From Erythrobacter sp. Alg231-14 (lineage in GTDB: Bacteria; Pseudomonadota; Alphaproteobacteria; Sphingomonadales; Sphingomonadaceae), in NCBI RefSeq assembly GCF_900149685.1, contig NZ_LT702999.1, forward strand, positions 2,542,001 to 2,606,000: a DNA stretch of 64,000 nucleotides, read 5' to 3'. How positions within the stretch are numbered: position 1 is the stretch's first letter; every line of letters begins with the position of its first letter. The position numbers and the translations under genes are program-made. The notes beneath the pieces were generated by a model. That model saw only the letters and a program-made list of their open reading frames with translations. It did no database searches and had not been told where the DNA came from. This document shows, piece after piece, positions 35,043-44,365 of this stretch.

Positions 35043-35899
35043 TCCGACTTCAATTCAATCGCGCGGGAATACAAAGTTTGCCGATCCAAACCGGTCATCT
35101 TCGCAACTTTCCCCGCCGCCTTGCTTGGGCTGGAATCGAGCAGTGCGCTGCGCAACAGATCGTCTGGATCGGCGGTTGGTGCGTTATCCGTCGGTGGGCC
35201 GATCAGCAGGACGATTTCACCTTTCGGAGGATGCGCCGCGTAATGCTGGGCCAAATCATCGGCGGTGCCTGCGCGGCATTCCTCGTGCAATTTCGTCAAT
35301 TCACGGGCCACGGCGATTTCACGGGTCGGCCACATTTCTCCAATCGCGCGCAGCGACCGTTCCAAACGAGGACCGGTTTCGTAAAAGACCAAGGTCGTCT
35401 CTATTGCGCCCAATTCATTCAAGACATCCTTTCGGGCCTTATCCTTGTTCGGTAGAAAGCCAGCAAACAAGAACCGATCATTGGGCAGGCCCGATAACGT
35501 CAATCCCGCAACCACTGCACATGCACCGGGAATTGTGGTGACATGGATCCCCGCGTCGCGCGCAGCGCGGACCAAACGATATCCCGGATCAGAAACCAAA
35601 GGCGTCCCTGCATCGCTTACCAAGGCAACAGGTTCGCTTAGCGCCGTTTGCAGCAGAAAATCCCGCGTTTCGCTCGATGCATGGTCATCGTAACGCCGCA
35701 TTCTGGTCGAAACGTCGATCGCCTTCAAAAGTTTGCCGGTCACGCGCGTGTCTTCGCATGCAATAACGGCGCAATTGCGCAGCACGTCGACAGCACGGAT
35801 CGTTACATCGCCAAGATTGCCAATAGGCGTTGCGACAATATAAAGACCCGGTTCAAGAGGTTTACTATTACGGACTGATTCAGAGCGTTGCGTGTTCAC
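35039..35899 (-). CDS. rsmI: 16S rRNA 2'-O-ribose C1402 methyltransferase RsmI
   Basis: SAM-dependent methyltransferase acting on C1402 of 16S rRNA. The tetrapyrrole-methylase-like fold shows GLYIVATPIGNLGDVTIRAV, ACEDTRVTGKLL, ALVSDAGTPLVSDPGYRLVR and IPGACAVVAGLTLSGLPNDR, plus EIAVARELTKLHEEC in the second half. The start is a GTG at 35899; a short non-conserved leader precedes the fold. Divergent from the LpoA-like lipoprotein gene by 38 bases, which is the common arrangement for this pair. Confidence 0.95.
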   Translation of the reverse strand: MNTQRSESVRNSKPLEPGLYIVATPIGNLGDVTIRAVDVLRNCAVIACEDTRVTGKLLKAIDVSTRMRRYDDHASSETRDFLLQTALSEPVALVSDAGTPLVSDPGYRLVRAARDAGIHVTTIPGACAVVAGLTLSGLPNDRFLFAGFLPNKDKARKDVLNELGAIETTLVFYETGPRLERSLRAIGEMWPTREIAVARELTKLHEECRAGTADDLAQHYAAHPPKGEIVLLIGPPTDNAPTADPDDLLRSALLDSSPSKAAGKVAKMTGLDRQTLYSRAIELKSE

Positions 35900-35937
35900 G
35901 CGCCGTTACATGAAGCAGCGATCAGGGGTCGGCAAGA

Positions 35938-37149
35938 ATGAAGCTCACTGCAAAACCAGTTTTTCGTGCAAAATGGATGCGCGCAGGTCTGGAAAAATTG
36001 AACAGACGCAACCTTACCATTGCAGGCACCGCCTTGTTGTTGGGTGGGTGTCAATTGGTGCCAAAAACCGAAACGGTTTCAACCGCCCCTCCTCCGGCGC
36101 CAACACCGCAACCCAGCGCGACTGCACTGCCATCCGATGCAGAACGGCATCGTGTGGCGTTGTTGGTGCCTATGTCAGGCACCACTGCCGAAGTTGGCCA
36201 ATCCTTGGCCAATGCGACGACAATGGCTTTGTTGGACACCAACGCGGAAAACCTTCGCATAACAACATACGATACTTCGCGCGGTGCGGCGGCTGCCGCG
36301 CGTCAGGCTATTGCCGATGGCAATCGTTTGATCCTGGGCCCTTTGTTGGCCGATAATGTTCCGGCGGTTCAGGCGGCGGCGCGTCCGGCCAATGTGCCCG
36401 CCATCGCTTTCAGCAACGATGCAACGGTCGCCAGCGCCGATGTCTTTTTAATGGGGCACATTCCCGAACAATCGATCCGACGCTCTATTCAGTATGCGCG
36501 TGACAACGGTTCAAACAACTTTGGCGCTCTGCTTCCCGAAGGGGATTATGGGCAGCGTTCGTACAATGCGCTCCAAAATTCCCTCCGCGATTACGGTGGG
36601 ACCCTTGTGGGTTTTGAACGGTATGCGCGTGGCAACACCTCCATCGTTGGCGCAGCACAGCGTCTGCGCACGCGCGGCGGTTATGACACCGTTTTGATCG
36701 CCGATGGCGCGCGGCTCGCGGTTCAGGCATCGGGTGAATTGCGCAGTGACGGCGCAGAAGGCACTCGCATTCTCGGTACCGAATTGTGGAGAGGGGAAGC
36801 CGCCCTCACCCGTTCTGCGTCGATCAACGGCGCGCTGTTTTCCGCCGTATCGGATCGCCGGTTCCGCCGTTTCGCCGACAGTTACGAAGCTCGTTTCGGA
36901 ACCAAACCGTATCGCATCGCCACATTGGGATACGATTCCGTCTTGCTGACATTGCGGATCGCCCGCGATTGGCGCGTGGGTCAAAACTTCCCCGTCCCGC
37001 AATTGTATGACCGCGGCGGATTCTTGGGTGTTGATGGGCCATTTCGGTTCAATCGCGATGGGATCGCAGAACGCGCATTGGAAGTTAATGAGGTGCGCGG
37101 CAACCAACTTGTACCGGTTGATGCAGCTCCAACCAGCTTTGACGACTGA
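35938..37149 (+). CDS. Penicillin-binding-protein activator, LpoA-like lipoprotein
   Basis: A 403-residue predicted outer-membrane lipoprotein. The signal region ends in the lipobox LLLGGC (Cys about 38), followed by a Pro/Thr-rich linker. The rest is a type I periplasmic-binding-protein fold: HRVALLVPMSGTTAEVGQSL, DGNRLILGPLLADNVPAV, GALLPEGDYGQRSYNALQ and RIATLGYDSVLLTLRIA. This domain architecture matches the LpoA C-terminal domain/ABC amino-acid-binding family. In gammaproteobacteria LpoA activates PBP1A; the same role here is inferred. Divergent from rsmI and upstream of parE. Confidence 0.87.
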   Translation: MKLTAKPVFRAKWMRAGLEKLNRRNLTIAGTALLLGGCQLVPKTETVSTAPPPAPTPQPSATALPSDAERHRVALLVPMSGTTAEVGQSLANATTMALLDTNAENLRITTYDTSRGAAAAARQAIADGNRLILGPLLADNVPAVQAAARPANVPAIAFSNDATVASADVFLMGHIPEQSIRRSIQYARDNGSNNFGALLPEGDYGQRSYNALQNSLRDYGGTLVGFERYARGNTSIVGAAQRLRTRGGYDTVLIADGARLAVQASGELRSDGAEGTRILGTELWRGEAALTRSASINGALFSAVSDRRFRRFADSYEARFGTKPYRIATLGYDSVLLTLRIARDWRVGQNFPVPQLYDRGGFLGVDGPFRFNRDGIAERALEVNEVRGNQLVPVDAAPTSFDD

Positions 37150-37207
37150 AACCGGAGCAAAACGCTCTCACCGCTTCTTGTGAGTGAGCCTCAGGCGCGC
37201 CATATCA

Positions 37208-39202
37208 ATGGCTATGTCTGATGATCTGTTTGAAAACACGCCCACCTCAAGCGGCGATTACGATAGCTCCTCCATCGAAGTCCTCGAAGGACTCGAACCG
37301 GTGCGTCGTCGTCCCGGCATGTATATTGGCGGCACTGATGATCGCGCGCTGCATCATCTTGCCGCCGAAGTGCTGGACAACGCCATGGATGAGGCGGTGG
37401 CCGGCCACGCCAGCCGGATTGAAATGCGTCTGGATGAAGCGAACCGGTTGCATATTTCGGACAATGGCCGCGGCATCCCGGTTGATGAACATCCGAAATT
37501 TCCGGGCAAATCGACCCTAGAGGTGATTTTGTCGACGCTCCATTCGGGCGGCAAGTTTTCGGGGAAAGCCTACGCAACAAGCGGCGGCCTTCACGGTGTC
37601 GGCGTTAGCGTGGTGAACGCATTGTCATCCCACACCCGAGTTGAGGTGGCGCGCGATAAGCAACTTTATGCGCAGGAGTTCTCTAAAGGCGAGACCCTAG
37701 GCAAAATTGAAGTGGTCGGCGCGGCGCCGAACCGTCGCGGGACGACTGTGAGTTTTACCCCAGACACGGAAATTTTTGGCGACCGTCAGTTTAAACCGCA
37801 CCGCTTGTTCAAACTCGCCCGGTCAAAAGCGTATTTGTTCGCCGGCGTGGAAATCCGTTGGAAGTGTGCAGAAAGCCTATCCAGCGAAGACGTGCCCACA
37901 GAAGCTGTGTTCAAATTCCCCGGTGGTTTGGCCGATCATTTGGCCGAGCAAATCGGATCGCGCGAATGTGTCACCGCGCAAGTGTTCGCCGGCAATCAAG
38001 ATTTCCCAGACGATAACGGCCAATCCATGGGCCGGGTCGAATGGGCGATCGGGTGGCCATTGTATTCGGACGGCTCGACAAGCTGGTATTGCAACACCGT
38101 GCCCACACCCGATGGTGGCACTCACGAACAAGGGTTGCGCGGAGCTTTGACCAAGGCCTTGCGCGCCTTTGGTGATTTGACCGGTGCCAAAAAAGCAAAA
38201 GACATCACGGCCGATGATATTATGACCGGCGGCGAGGTGATGCTTTCTGTATTTATTCGCGATCCTCAATTTCAATCTCAAACGAAAGATCGGCTGACAT
38301 CACCAGAAGCCGCGCGTTTGGTGGAAAATGCGGTGCGCGATCACTTCGACCACTTCCTGACCGACAATATGGATCGGGGTAAGGCGTTGCTGGGCGAAGT
38401 CATGGAGCGCATGGATGAACGCCTGCGTCGCAAGCAAGAACGTGAGATTAAGCGCAAAACTGCGACCAATGCGAAGAAACTGCGGTTGCCCGGAAAACTG
38501 ACCGATTGCTCGGGCGAAGGCGACCGGGAAACTGAATTGTTCATCGTCGAAGGAGATTCCGCGGGTGGCAGCGCGAAACAAGCGCGCGATCGGAAAACTC
38601 AGGCTATTCTCCCGATCCGGGGTAAAATCCTAAACGTTGCCAGTGCGACGGCGGACAAGATTCGCGCCAATTCCGAAATTGCGGATCTGACTTTGGCGAT
38701 GGGTTGCGGCACGCGCAAAGATTGTGACGCGACCGATCTACGGTATGACCGCATCATCATCATGACCGATGCCGATGTTGACGGTGCGCATATCGCGACT
38801 TTGTTGATGACGTTCTTCTTCCAAGAAATGCCCGATGTCGTGCGAAGCGGTGCGCTGTATCTGGCACAGCCGCCACTTTACCGCCTAACTGCGGGCAAAG
38901 AGAGCCGGTACGCACGCGACGATGTGCATCGCGCGGAATTGGAAGCCACCGTCTTTAAGGGGAAAAAGGTCGAAGTCGGGCGGTTCAAAGGCTTGGGCGA
39001 AATGAACCCGCAACAGCTGCGCGAAACGACAATGAACCCAGAAACCCGATCATTGGTGCGCATCACCCTGCCGGTGGAATTTGAGCAACGGGCCGGTGTG
39101 AAAGAGTTGGTCGATCAATTGATGGGGCGCAATCCAGAACACCGGTTTAACTTCATCCAAAACCGCGCGGGCGAAATGGACCGGGACATGATCGATGCCT
39201 GA
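37208..39202 (+). CDS. parE: DNA topoisomerase IV subunit B
   Basis: ATPase subunit of topoisomerase IV, which decatenates daughter chromosomes. The GHKL ATPase domain shows GLEPVRRRPGMYIGG, EVLDNAMDEAVAGHA, ISDNGRGIPVDEHP and GLHGVGVSVVNALS. The transducer domain follows, then TOPRIM with FIVEGDSAGGSAKQARDRK and MTDADVDGAHIATLLM, and the C-terminal GRFKGLGEMNPQQLRETTM. Length of about 664 residues fits ParE and excludes the longer GyrB of many bacteria. Start ATG at 37208 (MAMSDDLF); 37214 is equally possible, and a GTG at 37184 is less so. It overlaps the next gene by 8 bases. Confidence 0.95.
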   Translation: MAMSDDLFENTPTSSGDYDSSSIEVLEGLEPVRRRPGMYIGGTDDRALHHLAAEVLDNAMDEAVAGHASRIEMRLDEANRLHISDNGRGIPVDEHPKFPGKSTLEVILSTLHSGGKFSGKAYATSGGLHGVGVSVVNALSSHTRVEVARDKQLYAQEFSKGETLGKIEVVGAAPNRRGTTVSFTPDTEIFGDRQFKPHRLFKLARSKAYLFAGVEIRWKCAESLSSEDVPTEAVFKFPGGLADHLAEQIGSRECVTAQVFAGNQDFPDDNGQSMGRVEWAIGWPLYSDGSTSWYCNTVPTPDGGTHEQGLRGALTKALRAFGDLTGAKKAKDITADDIMTGGEVMLSVFIRDPQFQSQTKDRLTSPEAARLVENAVRDHFDHFLTDNMDRGKALLGEVMERMDERLRRKQEREIKRKTATNAKKLRLPGKLTDCSGEGDRETELFIVEGDSAGGSAKQARDRKTQAILPIRGKILNVASATADKIRANSEIADLTLAMGCGTRKDCDATDLRYDRIIIMTDADVDGAHIATLLMTFFFQEMPDVVRSGALYLAQPPLYRLTAGKESRYARDDVHRAELEATVFKGKKVEVGRFKGLGEMNPQQLRETTMNPETRSLVRITLPVEFEQRAGVKELVDQLMGRNPEHRFNFIQNRAGEMDRDMIDA

Positions 39203-39599
39203 TCCGGGGCAAGACGACCACGACACCGAACCCACCAGCTCGCAATATCCCGACCCAACCAAAGAAGACATCATGGCGGGCGACCGTCGCATCTCGCGAC
39301 CCGATAGCTCTCTGCCCGACTGGGAAATGCCCGATGCGGCCTATCGCCCGATCCCCATCGCATGGTTTGCAGGGGCATTCCTGCTTCAAATGGGCGTGTT
39401 GGCGGGGATATTCATCCTCTTGTCCGGACAAAGCGGTTGGCTTACGATCGCGGCAGCAGGGTTGGCAACTGGGATCATCGGGCAATGGACGTGGGATCGC
39501 GGTATGCGCGAAGCGCCAACGGGGTGGAAAGTGGCCACGATCATCGTTTTGTTGGTGCAGCTTGCGTTCGTCTGCCTTGGCGCTGGGGCGCGAATTTAG
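39195..39599 (+). CDS. Small membrane protein overlapping parE
   Basis: A 134-residue protein not assigned to a family. The first 50 residues are polar and Asp/Pro-rich; three membrane segments follow (about 53-75, 80-97 and 109-131). The ATG lies 8 bases inside the parE 3' end, in another frame, which suggests translational coupling. No motif indicates a function. Confidence 0.7.
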   Translation: MPDPGQDDHDTEPTSSQYPDPTKEDIMAGDRRISRPDSSLPDWEMPDAAYRPIPIAWFAGAFLLQMGVLAGIFILLSGQSGWLTIAAAGLATGIIGQWTWDRGMREAPTGWKVATIIVLLVQLAFVCLGAGARI

Positions 39600-39663
39600 C
39601 GTGACGAACAAAAATTCTTTCGCGCGGCTGTAAGAAAATCGTCCCTTGGAAGACTAAAGGGGC

Positions 39664-40188
39664 ATGAACCAAGACGCAGAGACATTGTACCGGCAAGCAG
39701 GCGAGCAATTTGCGCCCGCTATTGCCCGTCTGGCCCAAGCAATTGAACGCAACCCAGAAAAAGCACGCGATCTTGAGCAGGATATACACTGCGCGATCTG
39801 GTCAAGTTTGACGCGCTTTAACGGGCGTTGTGCGCTGAAAACGTGGGTCTATCGAGTCGCTCACAATGTTGCCGCCGATCACATCGAAAAATCGGTGCGT
39901 GGACCCAAGAAAGTGCCGTTGGAACACATCGACACTTTGCCAGCGATGAAAGACCCCGAAAAGGACGCAGCTCAAGCGTTGGTTCTTGCTCAGGTGGCAG
40001 AATTGATCCGCCGTCTCCCTCCGCTTGATGCACAGGTGATTGTGCTTTGGCTCGAAGGGGAAAGCACCGTCAATATTTCAGACATTACCGGCCTTTCGAA
40101 AACCGCGGTTGGTGTGCGGGTTCACCGCATCAAATCGCTGATTGCGGGACATTTTGAAGAGCCCTTTGAAACAGGAGAAACATCGTGA
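39664..40188 (+). CDS. ECF-type RNA polymerase sigma factor
   Basis: A 174-residue extracytoplasmic-function sigma factor. Region 2 is visible in DIHCAIWSSLTRFNGRCALK followed by TWVYRVAHNVAADHI (about 40-75). Region 4 is LIRRLPPLDAQVIVLWLEGE with the HTH ISDITGLSKTAVGVRVHRIK (about 118-160). Upstream of the ATG, CTGTAAGAAAATCGTC resembles the AT-rich spacer and CGTC elements seen in ECF autopromoters, but I cannot assign it firmly. It overlaps the downstream membrane-protein gene by four bases (GTGA), as sigma/anti-sigma pairs commonly do. Confidence 0.9.
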   Translation: MNQDAETLYRQAGEQFAPAIARLAQAIERNPEKARDLEQDIHCAIWSSLTRFNGRCALKTWVYRVAHNVAADHIEKSVRGPKKVPLEHIDTLPAMKDPEKDAAQALVLAQVAELIRRLPPLDAQVIVLWLEGESTVNISDITGLSKTAVGVRVHRIKSLIAGHFEEPFETGETS

Positions 40189-40775
40189 CACAATCGGACG
40201 GACCCAATGGTCCCCTCGCCGCGTGGCGCAATTTGGCATCGGAGGCGCAGTTCGCCGCCCCCGACACATGCAAAGCGCAAGCGGATCGGTTTTCGCTATA
40301 TGTGCACATTCGCAATGCAATTGAGTATGGATCCGGGGCGCTCGGCCTGTTGCTTTTTATCGGGTTGACCGTGGCAGCGTCGATGAAGGACGAATGGTTG
40401 ATAGCCCTATCCGGCGTGGTCGTCATTGTCGGTATCGTCGTGCTGCTATGGGGACTTTATCGCCGGGGCAGTTCCCTCGCTCGCATGCCAGAGGACGATT
40501 GCGTCACCCATCTGCGCAAACAGTATGAGCGTCAATTCATTGCCCTTCGTTCGGTGCCCCTTTGGTATATTGGCCCCTTGGTGCCCGGGCTTTACCTCTT
40601 GCTGTTCGCGATCACCTATCAAGTCGCACAAGACGTCGGTTGGACGCGTGCCATTGATGGAATTTCGTGGTCGGTTGCGGCTCTGACCGTGATGATTGCC
40701 GCGATTGCGGGGGTCAACTGGATGGGCGCTCGCGCGATCCTGCGTAAGATCAAGGCGCTCGACGCGCTGGCCTGA
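40185..40775 (+). CDS. Four-helix membrane protein, putative partner (anti-sigma) of the ECF factor
   Basis: A 196-residue protein with a 43-residue cytosolic N-terminal segment (containing PLAAWRNLASEAQFAAPDTC and a following helix) and four membrane helices (about 46-65, 69-92, 123-147 and 156-178). The zinc-binding HxxxCxxC motif of typical anti-sigma factors is absent. Its GTG start overlaps the sigma stop codon, so it is almost certainly co-translated with the sigma factor, and an anti-sigma role is inferred from that. The acidic segment after helix two (ARMPEDDCVTHLRKQYERQF) would also be cytosolic. Confidence 0.7.
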   Translation: MTQSDGPNGPLAAWRNLASEAQFAAPDTCKAQADRFSLYVHIRNAIEYGSGALGLLLFIGLTVAASMKDEWLIALSGVVVIVGIVVLLWGLYRRGSSLARMPEDDCVTHLRKQYERQFIALRSVPLWYIGPLVPGLYLLLFAITYQVAQDVGWTRAIDGISWSVAALTVMIAAIAGVNWMGARAILRKIKALDALA

Positions 40776-40819
40776 TCCCATCCCCTACCCTAACGATACC
40801 GCATATCAGGAGTAATCGC

Positions 40820-42172
40820 ATGACACTCTCATCCAACATCGCACCTCAGAATATCGTCTGTAAGGCGGGCCTTGCTGCCGTCCTTTCTGGCGCCGCGTTG
40901 ATTGCTTTTTCTGCATTGCCAGCCCCCGCATTGGCCCAAGAGGCGTCACAGAATGAGGCAAAGGAAGAGACGGAGCAGAGCGCGCTCGAGATTAGAGCCG
41001 AGCACGTTGTTGCCATCTTCAATGGCGAGATGGACCCGCAAGACGTTTTCACCGATGGTTTCCTTGCGCAGGTTCCGCCCGCGATGCTGAACGCGACGAT
41101 CCAGCAATGGTTGGCCCAATACGGGGCGGCGCAATCGGTCGACAACCTCGGTCCCGTAAGCGACACACGAACTGCTTTGGCAATTCGGATGGAACGGGCG
41201 ATTGCTCGGGGTGGAATGGCGATTGATCCAGACGACGACAACCGGATCAGCGAGCTGATCTTTCAATCCTTTGATCCCATTAATGACACAGTCGAGAAAA
41301 TCGAATCTGATCTAGCCGCCCTTCCCGGAACGGTCAGTGCATGGTTCGGCCCGCTTGATGGAGGGACACCCACGGTTGCAGTGAACGCAGATGCACAAAT
41401 GGCGTTGGGATCGACATTCAAATTGTACGTCTTGGCCGCCTTGTCCCGCGAAGTGGCACAGGGGAAACGCAATTGGGACGACCGCGTCGATTTGAGCGTC
41501 AGCAGCTTTCCCAGTGGCATGATGCAAGATTGGCCTCAAGGCTCGCCGGTCACGCTTCACACGCTGGCCAGCCTCATGATTTCGATCAGCGATAACACCG
41601 CGACCGATCAATTGATCGCCATCCTAGGTCGCGACGCCGTTTTCCAGGCTATGGTCGACAGTGGCCACAGCGCACCCGAGCTGAACGATCCGTTTCTGAC
41701 CACGCGCGAATTATTCATGTTAAAAGGCGGACCAGCAGGGCGGTTGAAGACCTATGCTCAAGGTGACGCAGAATTGCGGCTGCAGATTCTTGAAGGGATT
41801 GAAGACAATCCCGTTTCCATAGGCGACATCGGCGCAGCCTTCGCCAGCGGTCCCAACACGATTGACGTGGAATGGTTCGGCAACGCCGCCGATTTGACCA
41901 GTCTTTTCCGATTTATGCGTGAAAATGGTGAGGAGACAGCATTCCAAATCATGGGCATCAATCCATCGATGACAGCGAGCACGCGCTCACAGTGGGATTA
42001 TGCAGGGTATAAGGGAGGATCAGAGCCGGGCGTTCTCAATCTGACATGGTTGGTTACCGATAATGCTGGCCAAGACCATGCCTTGGTCCTGAGTTGGAGC
42101 AATTCGGAAGCCAGTTTGACCAATGATGATCTGGAACGGATCGCCGAACGCATCTTAAACCTACCGCGATAG
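40820..42172 (+). CDS. Exported serine hydrolase, class A beta-lactamase-like
   Basis: A 450-residue periplasmic protein. A signal peptide ends near residue 40 (LPAPALAQ). A helical N-terminal domain (about 55-160) resembles DUF3887-like modules. The penicillin-recognising domain has SxxK as STFK (198-201), SDN at 257-259, and the third box as KGG (about 397) where lactamases usually have KTG/KSG. TCAGGAG lies upstream of the ATG. It follows the ECF sigma/membrane pair by 44 bases and may be part of that regulon. Beta-lactamase activity cannot be claimed; an esterase or peptidase is as likely. Confidence 0.83.
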   Translation: MTLSSNIAPQNIVCKAGLAAVLSGAALIAFSALPAPALAQEASQNEAKEETEQSALEIRAEHVVAIFNGEMDPQDVFTDGFLAQVPPAMLNATIQQWLAQYGAAQSVDNLGPVSDTRTALAIRMERAIARGGMAIDPDDDNRISELIFQSFDPINDTVEKIESDLAALPGTVSAWFGPLDGGTPTVAVNADAQMALGSTFKLYVLAALSREVAQGKRNWDDRVDLSVSSFPSGMMQDWPQGSPVTLHTLASLMISISDNTATDQLIAILGRDAVFQAMVDSGHSAPELNDPFLTTRELFMLKGGPAGRLKTYAQGDAELRLQILEGIEDNPVSIGDIGAAFASGPNTIDVEWFGNAADLTSLFRFMRENGEETAFQIMGINPSMTASTRSQWDYAGYKGGSEPGVLNLTWLVTDNAGQDHALVLSWSNSEASLTNDDLERIAERILNLPR

Positions 42173-42265
42173 GCGCCGGTATGCCCACCGCTTTTCTTCC
42201 CCCCTTGCAAGGCTCGCATTGTCACCGTATCGACACGATCAAATATACGTTTTGAAGGGAAACCC

Positions 42266-43135
42266 ATGAGCGACCAGACAACTGAACAACAGCGTTTTGA
42301 AGGCACAAGCGATTATATCGCGACCGAAGATCTAAAGGTCGCCGTTAACGCCGCCGTGACGCTGCGCCGTCCGTTGTTGGTCAAAGGTGAGCCGGGAACA
42401 GGTAAAACGGTTCTCGCGCACGAAATCGCCAAAGCGGTGGGCGCGCCCTTGATTGAGTGGAACATCAAATCCACCACCAAGGCACAACAAGGCCTGTATG
42501 AATACGATGCGGTTGCCCGTTTGCGCGATGGCCAATTGGGCGAAGAACGCGTTCACGACATCCGCAACTACATCAAAAAGGGCAAATTGTGGGAGGCGTT
42601 CACCTCTGAAAAGCTTCCCGTTTTGCTGATCGATGAAATCGACAAAGCCGATATCGAATTCCCGAACGATCTTTTGCAAGAGCTCGATCGGATGAGCTTT
42701 GACGTGTATGAAACACAAGAACGCGTCGAGGCGAAAGAACGCCCGATTGTGGTGATCACATCGAACAATGAAAAAGAATTGCCAGACGCTTTTCTGCGCC
42801 GGTGTTTTTTCCACTACATCAAGTTCCCCGACCGTGACACGATGCAATCGATCATCGATGTGCATTATCCCGGTATCCAAAAAACCTTGGTGAAAAAGGC
42901 GATGGATATCTTCTACGAATTGCGTGAAGTGCCCGGCCTTAAGAAAAAGCCGTCGACCAGCGAGTTGCTCGATTGGCTCAAGTTGCTTTTGAACGAAGAC
43001 ATGCCGCTCGATATTCTTCAAGATTCCAACCCGAACAGCGCGATCCCACCGCTCCACGGTGCGTTGTTGAAGAACGAGCAAGACGTGATGATGTTCGAAC
43101 GGCTCGCGTTCATGGCGCGGCGGAACCCGACCTAA
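42266..43135 (+). CDS. MoxR-family AAA+ ATPase
   Basis: A 289-residue AAA+ chaperone-like ATPase. Walker A is GEPGTGKT (about 41-48), Walker B is VLLIDEIDKAD (about 118-128), sensor 1 is VITSNNEKELPDAF, and an Arg-finger region follows (LRRCFFHYIKFPD). MoxR proteins usually pair with a VWA-domain protein to remodel or load metal into a target enzyme; such a VWA gene is present at 45919, separated by two unrelated genes. GAAGGGAAA precedes the ATG at 42266. Confidence 0.92.
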   Translation: MSDQTTEQQRFEGTSDYIATEDLKVAVNAAVTLRRPLLVKGEPGTGKTVLAHEIAKAVGAPLIEWNIKSTTKAQQGLYEYDAVARLRDGQLGEERVHDIRNYIKKGKLWEAFTSEKLPVLLIDEIDKADIEFPNDLLQELDRMSFDVYETQERVEAKERPIVVITSNNEKELPDAFLRRCFFHYIKFPDRDTMQSIIDVHYPGIQKTLVKKAMDIFYELREVPGLKKKPSTSELLDWLKLLLNEDMPLDILQDSNPNSAIPPLHGALLKNEQDVMMFERLAFMARRNPT

Positions 43136-43201
43136 GTCTCAGCACTTGCACAGTTAAACGGGTGGCCTATGCTCCCTCTCATGCAATGGGCGGGGCGTAG
43201 A

Positions 43202-44365
43202 ATGTCACCTAATTTCCTAATGAAGACACCATCGCGGATCGCCGCGATAATCTTTTGCGTGCTGGCAAATGTGGCGATTTTAACGCCCGCTTCCGCGCAA
43301 GTGCCCGAAATCGAGATAGCCAACGACAAGGATTGGCAGCACGACTGGACGCCGATGGTGTTCCCTGCCCAGATCGACAGCTTCCAACGGCAATCGATCA
43401 GCCAGTTTGAAGAACGCGACACGAATATTGCGTCCCAATATTACGACGAAGAATCCAAGACGATTCTTTCTATTTACATCTACCGTCCCGGCAATCCCAA
43501 CAGCGCAATCTGGTTTGATCGCGCTCTGATGTCGATTGGTGCCCGCGATATCTACGGCGATGTCGATTTGGAGGAAATTAAGGTTGGTTCTTTCGTGCCC
43601 AATGGTGGCACCGTGGAAAGCGGCCAATACGCCGTCATCAAACCATCCGGAAGGTTTCGCAGCACCGCAGTCTCTCTTTATCAAGCGGGTGAATGGCTTG
43701 TGAAGCTCCGCATCAGTTCGCGGGAATTGAGCGTGGGTCCAATGGAAACTCTGCTCAAATCGATCAATGGCGCCCTCCCTGCACTTGAGAATATTTCGCG
43801 AACGCCGGCTTATTTTGTCAAACTGTGCGAAACTCCAATGTCGACCAAATCCGCGGCCGAAATTGAGGCAGATTCTGGGATGTCGGTTGCGCTTGGATTG
43901 AGTTTTGTGACTGGCAACGAAACCGAGGTTCAAGACCAATTGGCGGACCCAAACGGTGCGCCTAATGGGCAAAGTCCTCGTCAATATTGCCGGGTCGGCG
44001 AACGCGAGCCCAGTTTCAATGTCTACCGTCCAGACGAAACCGCTAACCAATATTATGTGGCAACGGGCGATTCCGGCTTTGGCGTAATGGTTGCGCCCGA
44101 TCCATTGTTGGGTCTCTTGACCGGGGACGAGGCGAAGGTTCATCGCATCACGGTGTCCACTTCATCGGGATTAATCACTCAAATCCTTGGTGTCTTTGAT
44201 GCGATACCCAACCTTGATCAAACCATACAGGCCGTGAACAACGGGCGCGTTATCGCAACGATCAATCGAACGTTGGGCGATGAAGGACAATCCATAAGTG
44301 TGTCGTCCGGCACCTCGACGGCCGAATCCGACGCCTCTTCAGAATCTGAAAGCAGTGACGATTAA
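43202..44365 (+). CDS. Uncharacterised exported protein with acidic Ser/Asp tail
   Basis: I do not recognise a family. A signal peptide is clear ([20 protein letters not shown] ... PASAQ); the start may be the ATG at 43202 or the one at 43220, which begins directly at the signal peptide. The mature part looks globular with mixed beta structure (for example [20 protein letters not shown] and [20 protein letters not shown]). There are two cysteines in the middle (KLCETP and QYCRVGE), and the protein ends in a low-complexity [20 protein letters not shown] tail. It lies between MoxR and VWA genes, convergent with the chemoreceptor gene (4-base overlap). Confidence 0.72.
   Translation: MSPNFLMKTPSRIAAIIFCVLANVAILTPASAQVPEIEIANDKDWQHDWTPMVFPAQIDSFQRQSISQFEERDTNIASQYYDEESKTILSIYIYRPGNPNSAIWFDRALMSIGARDIYGDVDLEEIKVGSFVPNGGTVESGQYAVIKPSGRFRSTAVSLYQAGEWLVKLRISSRELSVGPMETLLKSINGALPALENISRTPAYFVKLCETPMSTKSAAEIEADSGMSVALGLSFVTGNETEVQDQLADPNGAPNGQSPRQYCRVGEREPSFNVYRPDETANQYYVATGDSGFGVMVAPDPLLGLLTGDEAKVHRITVSTSSGLITQILGVFDAIPNLDQTIQAVNNGRVIATINRTLGDEGQSISVSSGTSTAESDASSESESSDD

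Noticed and set aside
40820..42172. Calling the serine hydrolase a beta-lactamase resistance gene
   Set aside because: The third box is KGG, the N-terminal domain is foreign to lactamases, and overall similarity does not support resistance activity.
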